Positions 9,259 to 18,624 of a stretch of DNA of 64,000 nucleotides are shown here, in pieces. The position numbers and the translations under genes were made by a program. Numbering within the stretch: position 1 is the first letter of the stretch; each line of letters starts with the position of its first letter. Source of the DNA: an uncultured Flavobacteriaceae bacterium (GTDB lineage: Bacteria; Bacteroidota; Bacteroidia; Flavobacteriales; Flavobacteriaceae); contig CAJQQG010000012.1 in assembly GCA_905480425.1 (NCBI GenBank), positions 1 to 64,000 on the forward strand, written 5' to 3'. The notes beneath the pieces are model-generated. The model was given only the letters and a program-made list of their open reading frames with translations. It was not told where the DNA came from and made no database searches.

Positions 9259-10692
9259 TTATTTTTCTTTGAGAGCTTTGATTTTTATATCAAAAGCAGC
9301 ATAGAGTAATGTCATAAAAGGACTGATCCAGTTAAAGATAGCATATACAAAATATTCGCCAACTCCCACTCCTAAAACACCAGATTGATATGCACCACAA
9401 GTATTCCATGGAATTAAAACAGAGGTAACTGTTCCAGAGTCTTCTAAAGTTCTACTAAGGTTTTCAGGTGCTAGTTTACGGTCTTTATATGCTTTTGTAA
9501 ACATTTTTCCTGGAATAACTATAGAAAGGTATTGATCTGAAGCTGTCAGATTTATAGCTAGGCAAGAAGCTACAGTACTTGCGAATAATTGGAAAGTAGT
9601 TTGTGCCCAATTAAGTAGTGCATTACTAATACGTTCTAAAGCTCCTATTGCGTCCATTATACCACCAAAAACCATAGCACAAATAATAAGCCAAATAGTC
9701 CCCAGCATACCTTCCATTCCACCAGAGGTAAATAAGTCGTTAAGCAATGCATTAGAAGTAGTTATTTCTGTGGAAACTGAAATTGCATCCATGATAGCTC
9801 TGTAAGCTACCTCAGAAGTCAGTATATTTGATTGTGTAATTTCTAAAAGAATATCACTTTGAAAGAGTAGGGCAAAAACACCCCCCATTAGTGTACCGAC
9901 AAGTAAGGCAATTAAAGGTGGACTTTTTTTAACGATTAATACGATAACTGTGGCAGGGACTAAAAAAAGCCATCCATTAATAGTAAATTTTTCATTGATT
10001 GCTGCCATTAACGTTATAGTATCTGCTTGTCCAGTAGTTTCCTGAGTTAAGCTTAAAATTAAAAAAACAATCAGTGTAATCACAATACTTGGAATGGTGG
10101 TTAAACTCATGTAGCGAATATGAGAAAATAATTCTCCACCTGCCATGGCTGGGGCTAAGTTGGTGGTATCTGATAAAGGAGAGAGTTTATCCCCAAAATA
10201 TGCACCTGAAATAACTGCTCCTGCAACCATTCCAAGAGGTATACCTAGTACCTTCCCGATGCCAATTAATGCAATACCAACAGTTGCAGATGTTGTCCAG
10301 CTACTTCCTGTGGCCAAAGAAATTATTGCACAAATAACAATGCAGGCAGGAAGAAATATACTGGGATGTAAGATTTGTAATCCATAATAAATCATTGCTG
10401 GGATAATACCGCTAATTAACCAAGTACCAGCTAGGGCTCCTACAAATAATAAAATGAGTAAAGCACCGGTAACAGACTGAAGATTTTCTGCTATTTTCTC
10501 AAGCATGGTATCATACTTAACCTTATAGAAAAAACCAATAATTCCTGCAATAGCTCCACCTATTAGTAAAATAAATTGATTGGATCCTCCTAAAGCATCA
10601 TCACCATAAATAAGGACGTTATAAGATAGGAGAAGTACTAAGATAATAATGGGCAAAAGGGCTACGCCCAGAGAAAGTTCTTTCTTTTTCAA
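9259..10692 (-). CDS. nhaC: Na+/H+ antiporter NhaC family
   Basis: A 477-residue inner-membrane protein with about 11-12 helices. It has the NhaC signature block GAVISGAYFGDKLSPLSDTT with the charged residues in the membrane core, and ATGSSWTTSATVGIALIGIG before it. NhaC antiporters expel Na+ in exchange for protons, which suits a marine organism; some relatives instead exchange malate/lactate, so the substrate is not certain. It stands alone, convergent with katG, and is followed by the shared terminator. Confidence 0.88.
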   Translation of the reverse strand: MKKKELSLGVALLPIIILVLLLSYNVLIYGDDALGGSNQFILLIGGAIAGIIGFFYKVKYDTMLEKIAENLQSVTGALLILLFVGALAGTWLISGIIPAMIYYGLQILHPSIFLPACIVICAIISLATGSSWTTSATVGIALIGIGKVLGIPLGMVAGAVISGAYFGDKLSPLSDTTNLAPAMAGGELFSHIRYMSLTTIPSIVITLIVFLILSLTQETTGQADTITLMAAINEKFTINGWLFLVPATVIVLIVKKSPPLIALLVGTLMGGVFALLFQSDILLEITQSNILTSEVAYRAIMDAISVSTEITTSNALLNDLFTSGGMEGMLGTIWLIICAMVFGGIMDAIGALERISNALLNWAQTTFQLFASTVASCLAINLTASDQYLSIVIPGKMFTKAYKDRKLAPENLSRTLEDSGTVTSVLIPWNTCGAYQSGVLGVGVGEYFVYAIFNWISPFMTLLYAAFDIKIKALKEK

Positions 10693-11103
10693 ACTATTTT
10701 TCTTGAATTACAAGTTTAATCATTTTAATTCAAATAGTTCTACCGAATCAATTTCTAAAATAATTTTAAATTAAACCTAAGTTAGCTCCACTTTAATATT
10801 TCTAAATATATCAAAATCGATATTTATAAGTGATTGATTTACTGTACGTAGAGAAAAATTCCAACTAATAGATCAAATCATAAATTCACTTTCGTATGAA
10901 GAGGGAGGTGTAAACCCCACCTGCTTTATAATGAGATAGATTTTTCAGTAATTATTCTTTGGACTGTTAATTACTCCTTTAGATTATAAGTTTCTATTAG
11001 GTTTTGGTGAAAAGAGTTCGAGAATTAAATCATCAAGGACTTTTTAAGTAATAAAAAAATAAAAATCCATTCTTTTGCATTATGGTGTACAAAGAAACAT
11101 TTG
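10693..11103. other. Intergenic region without a supported gene (about 410 bases)
   Basis: This gap lies between the divergent nhaC and lpdA genes. All six frames are short and lack good starts. One local hairpin is present, AGGTG...CACCT at about 10906-10921, without a T run. Short stop-bounded stretches look coding-like (for example 10984-11046 on the minus strand) but are under 25 codons, so this may be decayed coding sequence or simply regulatory DNA. I see no riboswitch that I can name. Confidence 0.5.
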
Positions 11104-11111
11104 TACTTTTG
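11104..11111 (+). promoter_or_regulatory. -7 promoter element of lpdA
   Basis: TACTTTTG matches TAnnTTTG; a TTTG at 11074-11077 is a possible -33 element, though the 26-base spacer is long. The distance to ATG 11134 is 22 bases. Confidence 0.6.
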
Positions 11112-11133
11112 AAATCAATTAAAGAATTTGATT

Positions 11134-12534
11134 ATGAGTGTTTATGATGTAGCAATTATTGGTTCTGGACCCGGAGGTTATGTAGCGGCAATTCGATGCG
11201 CACAATTAGGAATGAAAACAGCACTTGTTGAAAAATATAGTACACTTGGGGGAACATGTTTAAATGTTGGATGTATTCCTTCAAAATCTCTTTTAGATTC
11301 CTCTCACCATTATGAAGATGCCCAAAAACATTTTGCAGAACACGGGATTGAAATAGAAGGTGAAATTAAAATCAATTTTAAACAAATGATTGATCGAAAA
11401 GCTTCAGTTGTAGATCAAACAACTAAAGGAATCGATTATTTGATGAATAAAAATAATATTGACATTTTCGAAGGCTTGGGAAGCTATATTGATGCAACAC
11501 ATATAAAAATCGAAGGTAAAGATACCCAAATTATTGAGGCTAAAAATAGCATTATAGCCACTGGCTCTAAGCCGGGAACCCTTCCATTTATTTCTTTAGA
11601 TAAAGAAAGGGTAATTACCTCTACAGAAACATTAAAGCTTAAAGAAATACCAAAACATTTAGTTATTATTGGTGGTGGTGTTATTGGACTTGAATTAGGA
11701 CAAGTATACTGCCGACTAGGCGCCAAGGTTTCTGTTATTGAATATGCAGACAGAATTACACCCATAATGGATGCAGGTTTGTCAAAAGAACTAATGAAAG
11801 TCATGAAAAAACAAGGAGTAAAGTTTTTCCTATCTCATGGTGTAAATAAAGTTAGTCGAAAAGGCGATGTAGTTAAGGTAACTGCAAAAGATAAAAAAGG
11901 GTTAGAGGTTCATTTTGAAGGGGATTATTGTCTGGTATCTGTAGGTCGTAAACCATTTACTGCCGGTTTAAACGCAGATGCAGCAGGGGTTCAATTAAAC
12001 GAGCAAGGTCAGGTAGTTGTTGATGATCATTTACAAACAACTACAACTAATATTTATGCAATAGGTGATGTTGTAAGAGGTGCAATGCTTGCACACAAAG
12101 CGGAAGAAGAAGGTGTAATGGTTGCTGAACTTTTGTCAGGACAAAAGCCACATATAGACTACAATCTCGTGCCTAATGTAATTTATACATGGCCTGAAGT
12201 AGCCTCTGTTGGAAAAACAGAAGAGCAGCTTAAAGAGGCAGGTATTTCATACAAAACTGGACAATTTCCTATGAAAGCTTTAGGGCGTGCCCGAGCCAGT
12301 ATGGATACCGACGGTTTTGTTAAAATCCTTGCAGACACTCAAACCGATGAAGTTTTGGGTGTTCATATTATTGGTGCACGTGCAGCAGATTTAATCGCCG
12401 AGGCGGTAATTGCTATGGAATTTAGAGCATCTGCTGAAGATATTGCTAGGATGAGTCATTCACATCCAACTTATGCAGAAGCTATAAAAGAGGCAGCTCT
12501 AGCTGCTACTGAAGATCGCGCATTGCATATCTAA
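11134..12534 (+). CDS. lpdA: Dihydrolipoyl dehydrogenase
   Basis: A 466-residue FAD flavoenzyme (E3) that reoxidises dihydrolipoamide in 2-oxoacid dehydrogenase and glycine-cleavage complexes. Seen in order: the FAD-binding GSGPGGYVAAIRCAQLG, the redox disulfide GGTCLNVGCIPSK, the NAD-binding GGGVIGLELGQVYCRLGAKV, the second FAD motif YAIGDVV, and the C-terminal HxxxxE pair in HSHPTYAEAIKEA. ATG 11134 is preferred over the in-frame TTG two codons upstream. The E1 and E2 genes are not in the window. It converges with argH. Confidence 0.97.
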   Translation: MSVYDVAIIGSGPGGYVAAIRCAQLGMKTALVEKYSTLGGTCLNVGCIPSKSLLDSSHHYEDAQKHFAEHGIEIEGEIKINFKQMIDRKASVVDQTTKGIDYLMNKNNIDIFEGLGSYIDATHIKIEGKDTQIIEAKNSIIATGSKPGTLPFISLDKERVITSTETLKLKEIPKHLVIIGGGVIGLELGQVYCRLGAKVSVIEYADRITPIMDAGLSKELMKVMKKQGVKFFLSHGVNKVSRKGDVVKVTAKDKKGLEVHFEGDYCLVSVGRKPFTAGLNADAAGVQLNEQGQVVVDDHLQTTTTNIYAIGDVVRGAMLAHKAEEEGVMVAELLSGQKPHIDYNLVPNVIYTWPEVASVGKTEEQLKEAGISYKTGQFPMKALGRARASMDTDGFVKILADTQTDEVLGVHIIGARAADLIAEAVIAMEFRASAEDIARMSHSHPTYAEAIKEAALAATEDRALHI

Positions 12535-12540
12535 GTAACT

Positions 12541-12577
12541 ATTTCCTTAGAAGGAAATGATTTAAGATTATTTTTTT
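12541..12577 (+). terminator. Possible terminator after lpdA
   Basis: Eight-base arms ATTTCCTT / AAGGAAAT with a two-base centre (12541-12558) are followed, after 12 bases, by a run of T (12571-12577). The tiny loop and the gap to the T run make this weaker than a classic terminator. Confidence 0.35.
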
Positions 12578-12618
12578 GACTAAATCTAGGGTTAAAAAAA
12601 AATCTATTGAATTAATTT

Positions 12619-13899
12619 TTACATTATTAGTTTCATTTTTTGACGAATTCTCTCCAGTCCTAGGTTACCAATACTTCCCAAGTGGGTGTGATTCACGTTT
12701 CTGTTTGGAAGGAAATCCCCTTTTTCAATAGCTTGACCCAACTCACGATAAGCATCTCGGAATGGTTTCCCAGCAATAACTTCTGTGTTGAGAGTATCCA
12801 CACTAAAGAGGTAATCATATTTTTTCTGGGCAGTAATATCTTGTGTTACCTCAAGTTGGGGTAAACTAAATAATAGTATGTCCATGCAGTCTTTCAATTC
12901 TTGCACGGCTTCAATAATAGGTCCTTTAGCTAATTGTAAATCTCTGTGATAACCACTAGGTAAGTTAGAAGTTAGTAAAGTTAATTGGTTGGGAAGAGCT
13001 TGAAGATTATTACATTTTCCTCTTACTAGTTCAAACAAATCAGGGTTTTTTTTGTGTGGCATAATACTTGAGCCTGTAGTTAAATTTTTAGGGAAAGAGA
13101 TGAAGTTAAAATCTTGTCCCATGTACAGGCAAATATCCATACTTAACTTTGCCAAGCTATTCCCAATACTTGAGAATGCTATAGAAGTACTTTTTTCCAA
13201 TTTTCCACGACTCATTTGTGCAGCAAGTGAGTTAATTTTTAATTGATCAAATCCTAACAATTCTGTCGTTAATTCACGGTCAATTGGGAAAGCACTTCCA
13301 TAGCCTGCTGCACTTCCTAAAGGATTTTGATCGGCAACTTTATATGCAGCTTCCCAAAAATATAAATCATCAATCAAATTTTCGGCATATGCAGCTAACC
13401 ACATTCCCACAGAAGATGGCATGGCAACTTGTAAATGTGTATAACCTGGAAGTAAGTTATTTTGATATTTTTCAGCTAATTCAAGTAAAAGGTCAAAAAT
13501 TGCAATGACTTGGGTTTTAATTTCACCCAATTCCTTTTTTAGGTATAGGTGCATGGCAACAAGTACTTGATCATTTCGAGAACGTGCGGTATGAATTTTC
13601 TTCCCCAAATCGCCTAGTTTTTTAGTTAGTGCATGCTCTATTTTAGAATGCATATCCTCAAATTCATCTTCAATTGTAAAATTCCCTGTTTCTGCAGCTA
13701 TTTTTAAATCCTCTAATACCTTACATAATTGTTCAGATTCAGGGACACTTATTAATCCAATTTTAGCTAACATTTTTGCGTGAGCTATAGAAGCTTGACA
13801 ATCGTATTGTGCCAAAAATAAATCGTATTCACGATCATTTCCTACAGTAAATTTATCAACTTTTTCGTGGGCTACAACCCCTTTTTGCCAGAGTTTCAT
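12619..13899 (-). CDS. argH: Argininosuccinate lyase
   Basis: The 426-residue enzyme splits argininosuccinate into arginine and fumarate, the last step of the pathway. It has the fumarase/lyase superfamily signature GSSIMPHKKNP (276-286) with the mobile catalytic serine, the conserved TARSRNDQV (104-112) and GYTHLQ with the catalytic histidine (His155). It is a little shorter than the common 450-460 residues at the C-terminus. It is the last gene of the arginine operon, one base after argE. Confidence 0.96.
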   Translation of the reverse strand: MKLWQKGVVAHEKVDKFTVGNDREYDLFLAQYDCQASIAHAKMLAKIGLISVPESEQLCKVLEDLKIAAETGNFTIEDEFEDMHSKIEHALTKKLGDLGKKIHTARSRNDQVLVAMHLYLKKELGEIKTQVIAIFDLLLELAEKYQNNLLPGYTHLQVAMPSSVGMWLAAYAENLIDDLYFWEAAYKVADQNPLGSAAGYGSAFPIDRELTTELLGFDQLKINSLAAQMSRGKLEKSTSIAFSSIGNSLAKLSMDICLYMGQDFNFISFPKNLTTGSSIMPHKKNPDLFELVRGKCNNLQALPNQLTLLTSNLPSGYHRDLQLAKGPIIEAVQELKDCMDILLFSLPQLEVTQDITAQKKYDYLFSVDTLNTEVIAGKPFRDAYRELGQAIEKGDFLPNRNVNHTHLGSIGNLGLERIRQKMKLIM

Positions 13900-13900
13900 A

Positions 13901-14950
13901 TTATAAAATGTTTTTTAATAATTCAATATAAATGGTAATGCCATCTTCAATTTCTTTTACATAAATATATTCATCTGCAGAGTGGGAACGTGTTGAATCA
14001 CCGGGACCTAATTTTAATGAGGGACATTCTAATGCTGCTTGATCTGATAGAGTTGGTGATCCATACGTTTTTTTTCCCAAAGAAATTCCAGCTCGAATTA
14101 GAGAATGATTTATATCGATTGAAGAACTTTTTAATCTTAATGAACGTGCATTGACTTCGCAAGGAAGTACAGCTTTTATATATCGTTCAATTTCACTATT
14201 GGTGTAGCATTCATTAACCCTAACATCAATAACTAGTTTTACTTGGGATGGAACTACATTGTGTTGGCTTCCCCCATCAATTTGAGTCAGTGTTACTTTA
14301 ACGGGCCCTAAAATAGGTGAAACTTTATCAAATTTAATTGAATTGATTGCTTGAATCACTTCTGGAATTTTTAATAAAGGATTATCTGAGTTGGGGTGGG
14401 CAGCATGACTAGGGGTACCCTTTATGATTGCTTCAAAGACAACCAATCCTTTTTCGGCTATTGCTAAATCCATTAAAGTTGGCTCCCCTATAATAGCTAA
14501 ATCTATTTTAGGTAGTTTTGGTAATAATCCTCTCAAACTTTTTTGACCTGCAATTTCTTCCTCGGCAGTAGCCGCCATCAGTAAATTATATTTGGGATTA
14601 GGATGAGCATAATAATGAGTGAATAATGTGATTAGAGAAACCAAAGCTCCTCCAGCATCATTACTCCCCAGCCCATATAATTTACCATCAATAATATCGG
14701 CTGAAAATGGATCTCGAGTATAGCCTTTGTTAGGCCTCACTGTGTCGTGATGTGAATTCAATAAAAGAGTCGGTAATTCGGAATTAAAATTTTTATTAGT
14801 AGACCAAATATTATTATGTTGTCTTGAAAAGGGAATATTAGATTCATTAAACCATGTTTCAATTCGATCAGCGGTTTTATTTTCTGATCCGGAAAATGAC
14901 TCAATTCGAATTAGATCTTGCAGTAGAGATATGGCTTTTTGAGTAATCAT
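13901..14950 (-). CDS. argE: N-acyl-ornithine/citrulline deacylase, M20 family
   Basis: A 349-residue zinc hydrolase of the M20 family. Metal-binding signposts are NSHHDTV, GSNDAGG and the EEE of TAEEEIAG, followed by GEPT; the dimerisation domain spans roughly residues 175-275. In this operon it should remove the acyl group that has protected the ornithine moiety. Because the transcarbamylase acts on acylated ornithine, the natural substrate is probably N-acyl-citrulline (N-succinyl-citrulline if the succinyl route applies) rather than N-acetylornithine. That is inference from the neighbours. The ATG overlaps the argB stop by one base. Confidence 0.87.
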   Translation of the reverse strand: MITQKAISLLQDLIRIESFSGSENKTADRIETWFNESNIPFSRQHNNIWSTNKNFNSELPTLLLNSHHDTVRPNKGYTRDPFSADIIDGKLYGLGSNDAGGALVSLITLFTHYYAHPNPKYNLLMAATAEEEIAGQKSLRGLLPKLPKIDLAIIGEPTLMDLAIAEKGLVVFEAIIKGTPSHAAHPNSDNPLLKIPEVIQAINSIKFDKVSPILGPVKVTLTQIDGGSQHNVVPSQVKLVIDVRVNECYTNSEIERYIKAVLPCEVNARSLRLKSSSIDINHSLIRAGISLGKKTYGSPTLSDQAALECPSLKLGPGDSTRSHSADEYIYVKEIEDGITIYIELLKNIL

Positions 14951-15723
14951 TATAATTTAATTTGAGTATATTCATTAGATTCAGTAATCATTTTTGAATT
15001 ACCAATTCGCACCTTAGTAACACCTTTTTTCAAAGCTTCAAAGCAATTTTTTATTTTGGGGAGCATTCCTTCATTTATAATTCTTTCTTTTTTCAAATAT
15101 TCGTATTGATTTAAATTGATTGATGGAATGACCGAATCTTCATCCATTAGTTTTTTGAGAACTCCTTTTTTTTCAAAACAATAACTTAAGGTTACTTCAA
15201 AATACGCTGACATTGATGAGGCAATTTCGGCAGCTATGGTGTCCGCGTTTGTGTTTAGTAATTGACCATTTTTGTCATGAGTAACAGCACAACACACAGG
15301 TGTTATCTTTTGATTTAATAATAAATTAAATAGAGCTGAATTCACGGAAATAACATCTCCTACAAAACCAAAGTCAATAGGTTTTGAGGATCGTTTTTTT
15401 GCCACTACACTATTACCATCTGCACCCGTAAGTCCCAAGGAATCACAGCTGTATGCTTGTAGAAGAGCAACTATGGTTTTGTTTAATTTCCCTGCATACA
15501 ACATGCTAATGATTTCTAAATTTGCCTTATCTGTTACACGTCTTCCTTCAATAATTTGAACTGGAATATTGAGCTTGTGTGCCATTTGTGTAGCTTCTTT
15601 TCCGCCGCCATGAACTAAAATTTTAGCTCCTCTAATTTTAGTAAAATCAATTAAAAAATCACTGAGTGTTTCATGATTTTCAATAACATTACCTCCTACT
15701 TTAACTACCTGTAGCTTATCCAT
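14950..15723 (-). CDS. argB: N-acylglutamate kinase
   Basis: A 257-residue amino-acid kinase that phosphorylates N-acetyl- or N-succinylglutamate, the second step of the pathway. Visible are the N-terminal VVKVGGNVIE, the glycine loop LVHGGGKEATQMAHKL, the substrate segment near GRRVTD, and LLNTNADTIAAEIA with the catalytic lysine and aspartate region. It is shorter than the arginine-inhibited hexameric type (about 300) and lacks the N-terminal helix used for arginine binding, so feedback inhibition at this step is unlikely. It overlaps argF' by 8 bases. Confidence 0.92.
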   Translation of the reverse strand: MDKLQVVKVGGNVIENHETLSDFLIDFTKIRGAKILVHGGGKEATQMAHKLNIPVQIIEGRRVTDKANLEIISMLYAGKLNKTIVALLQAYSCDSLGLTGADGNSVVAKKRSSKPIDFGFVGDVISVNSALFNLLLNQKITPVCCAVTHDKNGQLLNTNADTIAAEIASSMSAYFEVTLSYCFEKKGVLKKLMDEDSVIPSINLNQYEYLKKERIINEGMLPKIKNCFEALKKGVTKVRIGNSKMITESNEYTQIKL

Positions 15724-16663
15724 TTTCTAAAATTTTTTTCAAAACTACTTGAGTAGCAAAGGTTCTATTATTTGCTTGTTCAATAACCAATGAATTTGAG
15801 CTGTCAAGTACATCATCAGAAACAACAATATTTCTTCGAATTGGTAAACAATGCATGAATTTTGCATTATTTGTTTTTTTCATCTTTTCACTAGTTACCA
15901 TCCATTGAGGATCGGTTCGTAATATTTTTCCATAATCTGAATAAGAAGACCAGTTTTTTGCATAAACAAAGTCTGCATCCTTTAAAGCTTCTTCTTGGTT
16001 GAAAATCAAGGGAGTTTTTTTTGTAATTGCTGGATTTAATTCATAACCTTCGGGTTGAGCTATAACAAAATCAGCATCCAATTGTTGTGTCATTCTAATA
16101 AATGAATTTCCGACTGCATGGGGCAGTGCTTTTGGATGAGGTGCCCATGTCAAAACAATCTTGGGTCTTTTTTTACTTTGATGTTCTTTAATTGTAATGG
16201 CATCTGCTAAAGCTTGTAAAGGATGGGCAGTTGCACTTTCCATATTTACTACAGGAATACTTGCGTACTTAGCAAAATTTTGTAAAACTTTTTCTGCTTC
16301 ATCACTTTCTTTATCATTTAGAGATGCAAAAGCTCTTACAGCAACAATATCACAATATTGAGAAACTACAGCAGCCGCTTCTTTTATGTGCTCAGAACGT
16401 AATCCATTCATTTGGGTTCCATCTTCAAATTCTAGTGCCCAAGCTTCGTTTGAAAAATTCATAATCATATTATGTATTCCAAGATGTTGTGCTGCTTTTT
16501 GAGTGCTTAAGCGGGTACGTAAACTCGGATTAAAAAACAACATACCGAGTGTTTTATTTTTTCCAAGAGTCTCAAATTGAAAAGGATTTTTTTTTAATTC
16601 TATTGATTCTGTAACAGCATCATCTAAATTTGGGAGGTCCTTTAATGTTAAAAATTGTCTCAT
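15716..16663 (-). CDS. argF': N-succinylornithine (or N-acetylornithine) carbamoyltransferase
   Basis: A 315-residue transcarbamylase. The carbamoyl-phosphate loop is FFNPSLRTR (43-51); HPLQALAD and HCLPIRR are also intact. It belongs to the acylornithine branch rather than true ArgF: the region WALEFEDGTQMNG...SEHIKEAA matches that branch. In the characterised enzymes a Glu at the position just before E-H-I gives acetylornithine specificity (Xanthomonas Glu92), and Pro at the same place (Bacteroides fragilis Pro90) gives succinylornithine specificity. Here the residue is Ser90, and Glu-to-Ser at this site was reported to shift the acetyl enzyme towards succinylornithine. The alignment was made from memory. 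Confidence 0.9.
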   Translation of the reverse strand: MRQFLTLKDLPNLDDAVTESIELKKNPFQFETLGKNKTLGMLFFNPSLRTRLSTQKAAQHLGIHNMIMNFSNEAWALEFEDGTQMNGLRSEHIKEAAAVVSQYCDIVAVRAFASLNDKESDEAEKVLQNFAKYASIPVVNMESATAHPLQALADAITIKEHQSKKRPKIVLTWAPHPKALPHAVGNSFIRMTQQLDADFVIAQPEGYELNPAITKKTPLIFNQEEALKDADFVYAKNWSSYSDYGKILRTDPQWMVTSEKMKKTNNAKFMHCLPIRRNIVVSDDVLDSSNSLVIEQANNRTFATQVVLKKILENG

Positions 16664-16672
16664 AGATAGTGA

Positions 16673-17818
16673 TTAATAGTTGATACCTTTATTTTTTAAA
16701 GCAATTATTAAAGCATCAAAAAAGGTATCAAAATGTTTCTCTTTTATGGTCAAAGGAGGTAAAATTCTTATAAGTTTTTTATTACTACTTCCCCCTGTGA
16801 AAATTTTGTGGTTATAAATAAGTTCTTTTCTGAGATCTGCTACTTCAAAATCAAATTCTAAACCAAGCATTAAACCTCTTCCTTTTATTTTTAAAAGATG
16901 CGGTAGTCCTTTAGCTCTAGTTCTGAAATAATTTTCTAAAACAACTGCTTTTTCTTGCAATCTTTCTTCTTCTAAAACTTCTAAAACCGCTAAAGATGCA
17001 CTACAAGCAAGATGGTTTCCTCCAAAGGTAGTTCCTAACATTCCATATTTGGCCTCAATATCTGGACCTACCAGGATACCTCCAATTGGAAAACCATTTC
17101 CCATTCCTTTAGCCATTGTAATAATGTGCGGTCTAATATTGTACTTTTGGTAGGAGAAAAAAGTACCTGTTCTTCCAAAACCAGCTTGAACTTCGTCTGC
17201 AATTAGACAACTGCCAAATTTTTTACATAAACGTTCCATGCTAAAAACGAATTCTTCAGAAGGCTGGTCCAATCCCCCAACTCCTTGAATTCCCTCAAAA
17301 ATAACAGCACAATACTGTTTTGTAGCTAATGCTTGATGAAGTGCTTTTTCGTCATTAAATGGTAAAAAGGTAACCTCTTGTTGTTTATTAAGAGGGGCAT
17401 TTATTCTAGGGTTATCTGTAACGGCAACTGCTGCTGAGGTTCTTCCGTGAAAGGCATTATGGAAAGCAATTACTTTTTTTCTATTGGTGTGAAATGAAGC
17501 AAGTTTCAAAGCATTTTCAATAGCCTCAGCTCCAGTACTACATAAAAACAGTTTGTAGTCATGAAGACATGATTGTTCCCCGATAGCATCTGCCAACTTT
17601 TGTTGTAATGGGTTTTGAATTGCATTGGAATAAAATCCAATTTGCATTAATTGCTGTTTTATTCTCTCTACATAATGAGGATGGGAATGTCCAATTGAAA
17701 TAACTGCATGACCTCCATAGAGATCAAGGTATTCTTTATTATGTTCATCATATACAAATACATCTTTTGCACGAACAGGGGTAACATCATATAACGGATA
17801 AACCTCGAATAATTTCAT
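16673..17818 (-). CDS. argD: N-acylornithine aminotransferase
   Basis: A 381-residue class III PLP aminotransferase. It converts N-acylglutamate semialdehyde to N-acylornithine using glutamate. Seen: HSHPHYV near the N-terminus, CSTGAEAIENALKLA, HGRTSAAVA, IADEVQAGFGRTG and the PLP lysine in TMAKGMGNGFPIGG. It sits between proC (one base) and argF' (nine bases). As with its neighbours, the acyl group is probably succinyl. Confidence 0.95.
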   Translation of the reverse strand: MKLFEVYPLYDVTPVRAKDVFVYDEHNKEYLDLYGGHAVISIGHSHPHYVERIKQQLMQIGFYSNAIQNPLQQKLADAIGEQSCLHDYKLFLCSTGAEAIENALKLASFHTNRKKVIAFHNAFHGRTSAAVAVTDNPRINAPLNKQQEVTFLPFNDEKALHQALATKQYCAVIFEGIQGVGGLDQPSEEFVFSMERLCKKFGSCLIADEVQAGFGRTGTFFSYQKYNIRPHIITMAKGMGNGFPIGGILVGPDIEAKYGMLGTTFGGNHLACSASLAVLEVLEEERLQEKAVVLENYFRTRAKGLPHLLKIKGRGLMLGLEFDFEVADLRKELIYNHKIFTGGSSNKKLIRILPPLTIKEKHFDTFFDALIIALKNKGINY

Positions 17819-17819
17819 A

Positions 17820-18614
17820 TTATTGCTTCGCTATTTCATTAATTTTATCAAATGAGGCATTTAAACCTTTAATTAGCGATGAACTTAATCCTTGATGCTC
17901 CATTTCATTTAGGCCTGTAATTGTACAACCTCTAGGAGTGGTTACTCGGTCAATTTCTTCCTCAGGGTGTGTACCCGTTTCAATTAATAGACTAGCAGCT
18001 CCCATGGCAGTTTGCATTGACATCTGTAAAGCAACATCTGCATCAAACCCTAACTGAACTCCACCTTGGGTTGTTGCTCTAATCAATCGCATCCAAAACG
18101 CAATTCCACTGGCGCATAAAACTGTTGCTGCCTGCATGTGATTTTCGTCTATAGTCAACGTCGTGCCTAAGCCGTTAAAAATAGCCTCGGCGATGGGTAA
18201 GCTTTTTTTACCTACATTATTATTACAGAGACAGGTCATTGATTTACCTACAGAAATTGCAGTATTAGGCATTGCTCTAATAATTGGATATTGATTGCCT
18301 ACCTGGGTCTCCATTCGACCAATTGTATAACCTGTTATAGTGGAAATTAATACGTGTTTATCGTTAAGGATTGGTTTTATTTCATTTAAAATAGCATCAA
18401 ACTGACTGGGTTGAACGGCAAAGATTATGATGTCTGCGTTTGATAAAGCTTTTGAATTATCTTTAGTCAGAGTTACATTTTTATATTCTTTCCAATTGGA
18501 AAGTGTATCTAGATTTCTTTTGGTTAGATATAAAGTAGTGTAGGTGTTATTAATAACCAACCCTTTGGCTATACTTAAACCCAAATTCCCAGTACCTATA
18601 ATTGCTATTTTCAT
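17820..18614 (-). CDS. proC: Pyrroline-5-carboxylate reductase
   Basis: A 264-residue NAD(P)H enzyme making proline from pyrroline-5-carboxylate. It has the Rossmann start IAIIGTGNLGLSIAKGL, the IIFAVQPSQ segment, RAMPNTAISVG, and the C-terminal RVTTPRGCTITGLNEME (family form VTTPGGCTIAGL). Its place inside the arginine operon links proline and arginine synthesis from glutamate. A separate proAB pair is not in the window, so how its substrate arises is not visible here. Confidence 0.95.
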   Translation of the reverse strand: MKIAIIGTGNLGLSIAKGLVINNTYTTLYLTKRNLDTLSNWKEYKNVTLTKDNSKALSNADIIIFAVQPSQFDAILNEIKPILNDKHVLISTITGYTIGRMETQVGNQYPIIRAMPNTAISVGKSMTCLCNNNVGKKSLPIAEAIFNGLGTTLTIDENHMQAATVLCASGIAFWMRLIRATTQGGVQLGFDADVALQMSMQTAMGAASLLIETGTHPEEEIDRVTTPRGCTITGLNEMEHQGLSSSLIKGLNASFDKINEIAKQ

Positions 18615-18624
18615 GTTAAATTTT

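Noticed and set aside
10840-10931. Plus-strand open stretch with an EEGGVNPTC segment
   Set aside because: No start codon, about 30 codons, no family I recognise; insufficient for a pseudogene call.
16673-17818. argD as a 4-aminobutyrate or beta-alanine aminotransferase
   Set aside because: Class III aminotransferases are alike, but the position within a complete arginine operon and the length make acylornithine aminotransferase far more likely.
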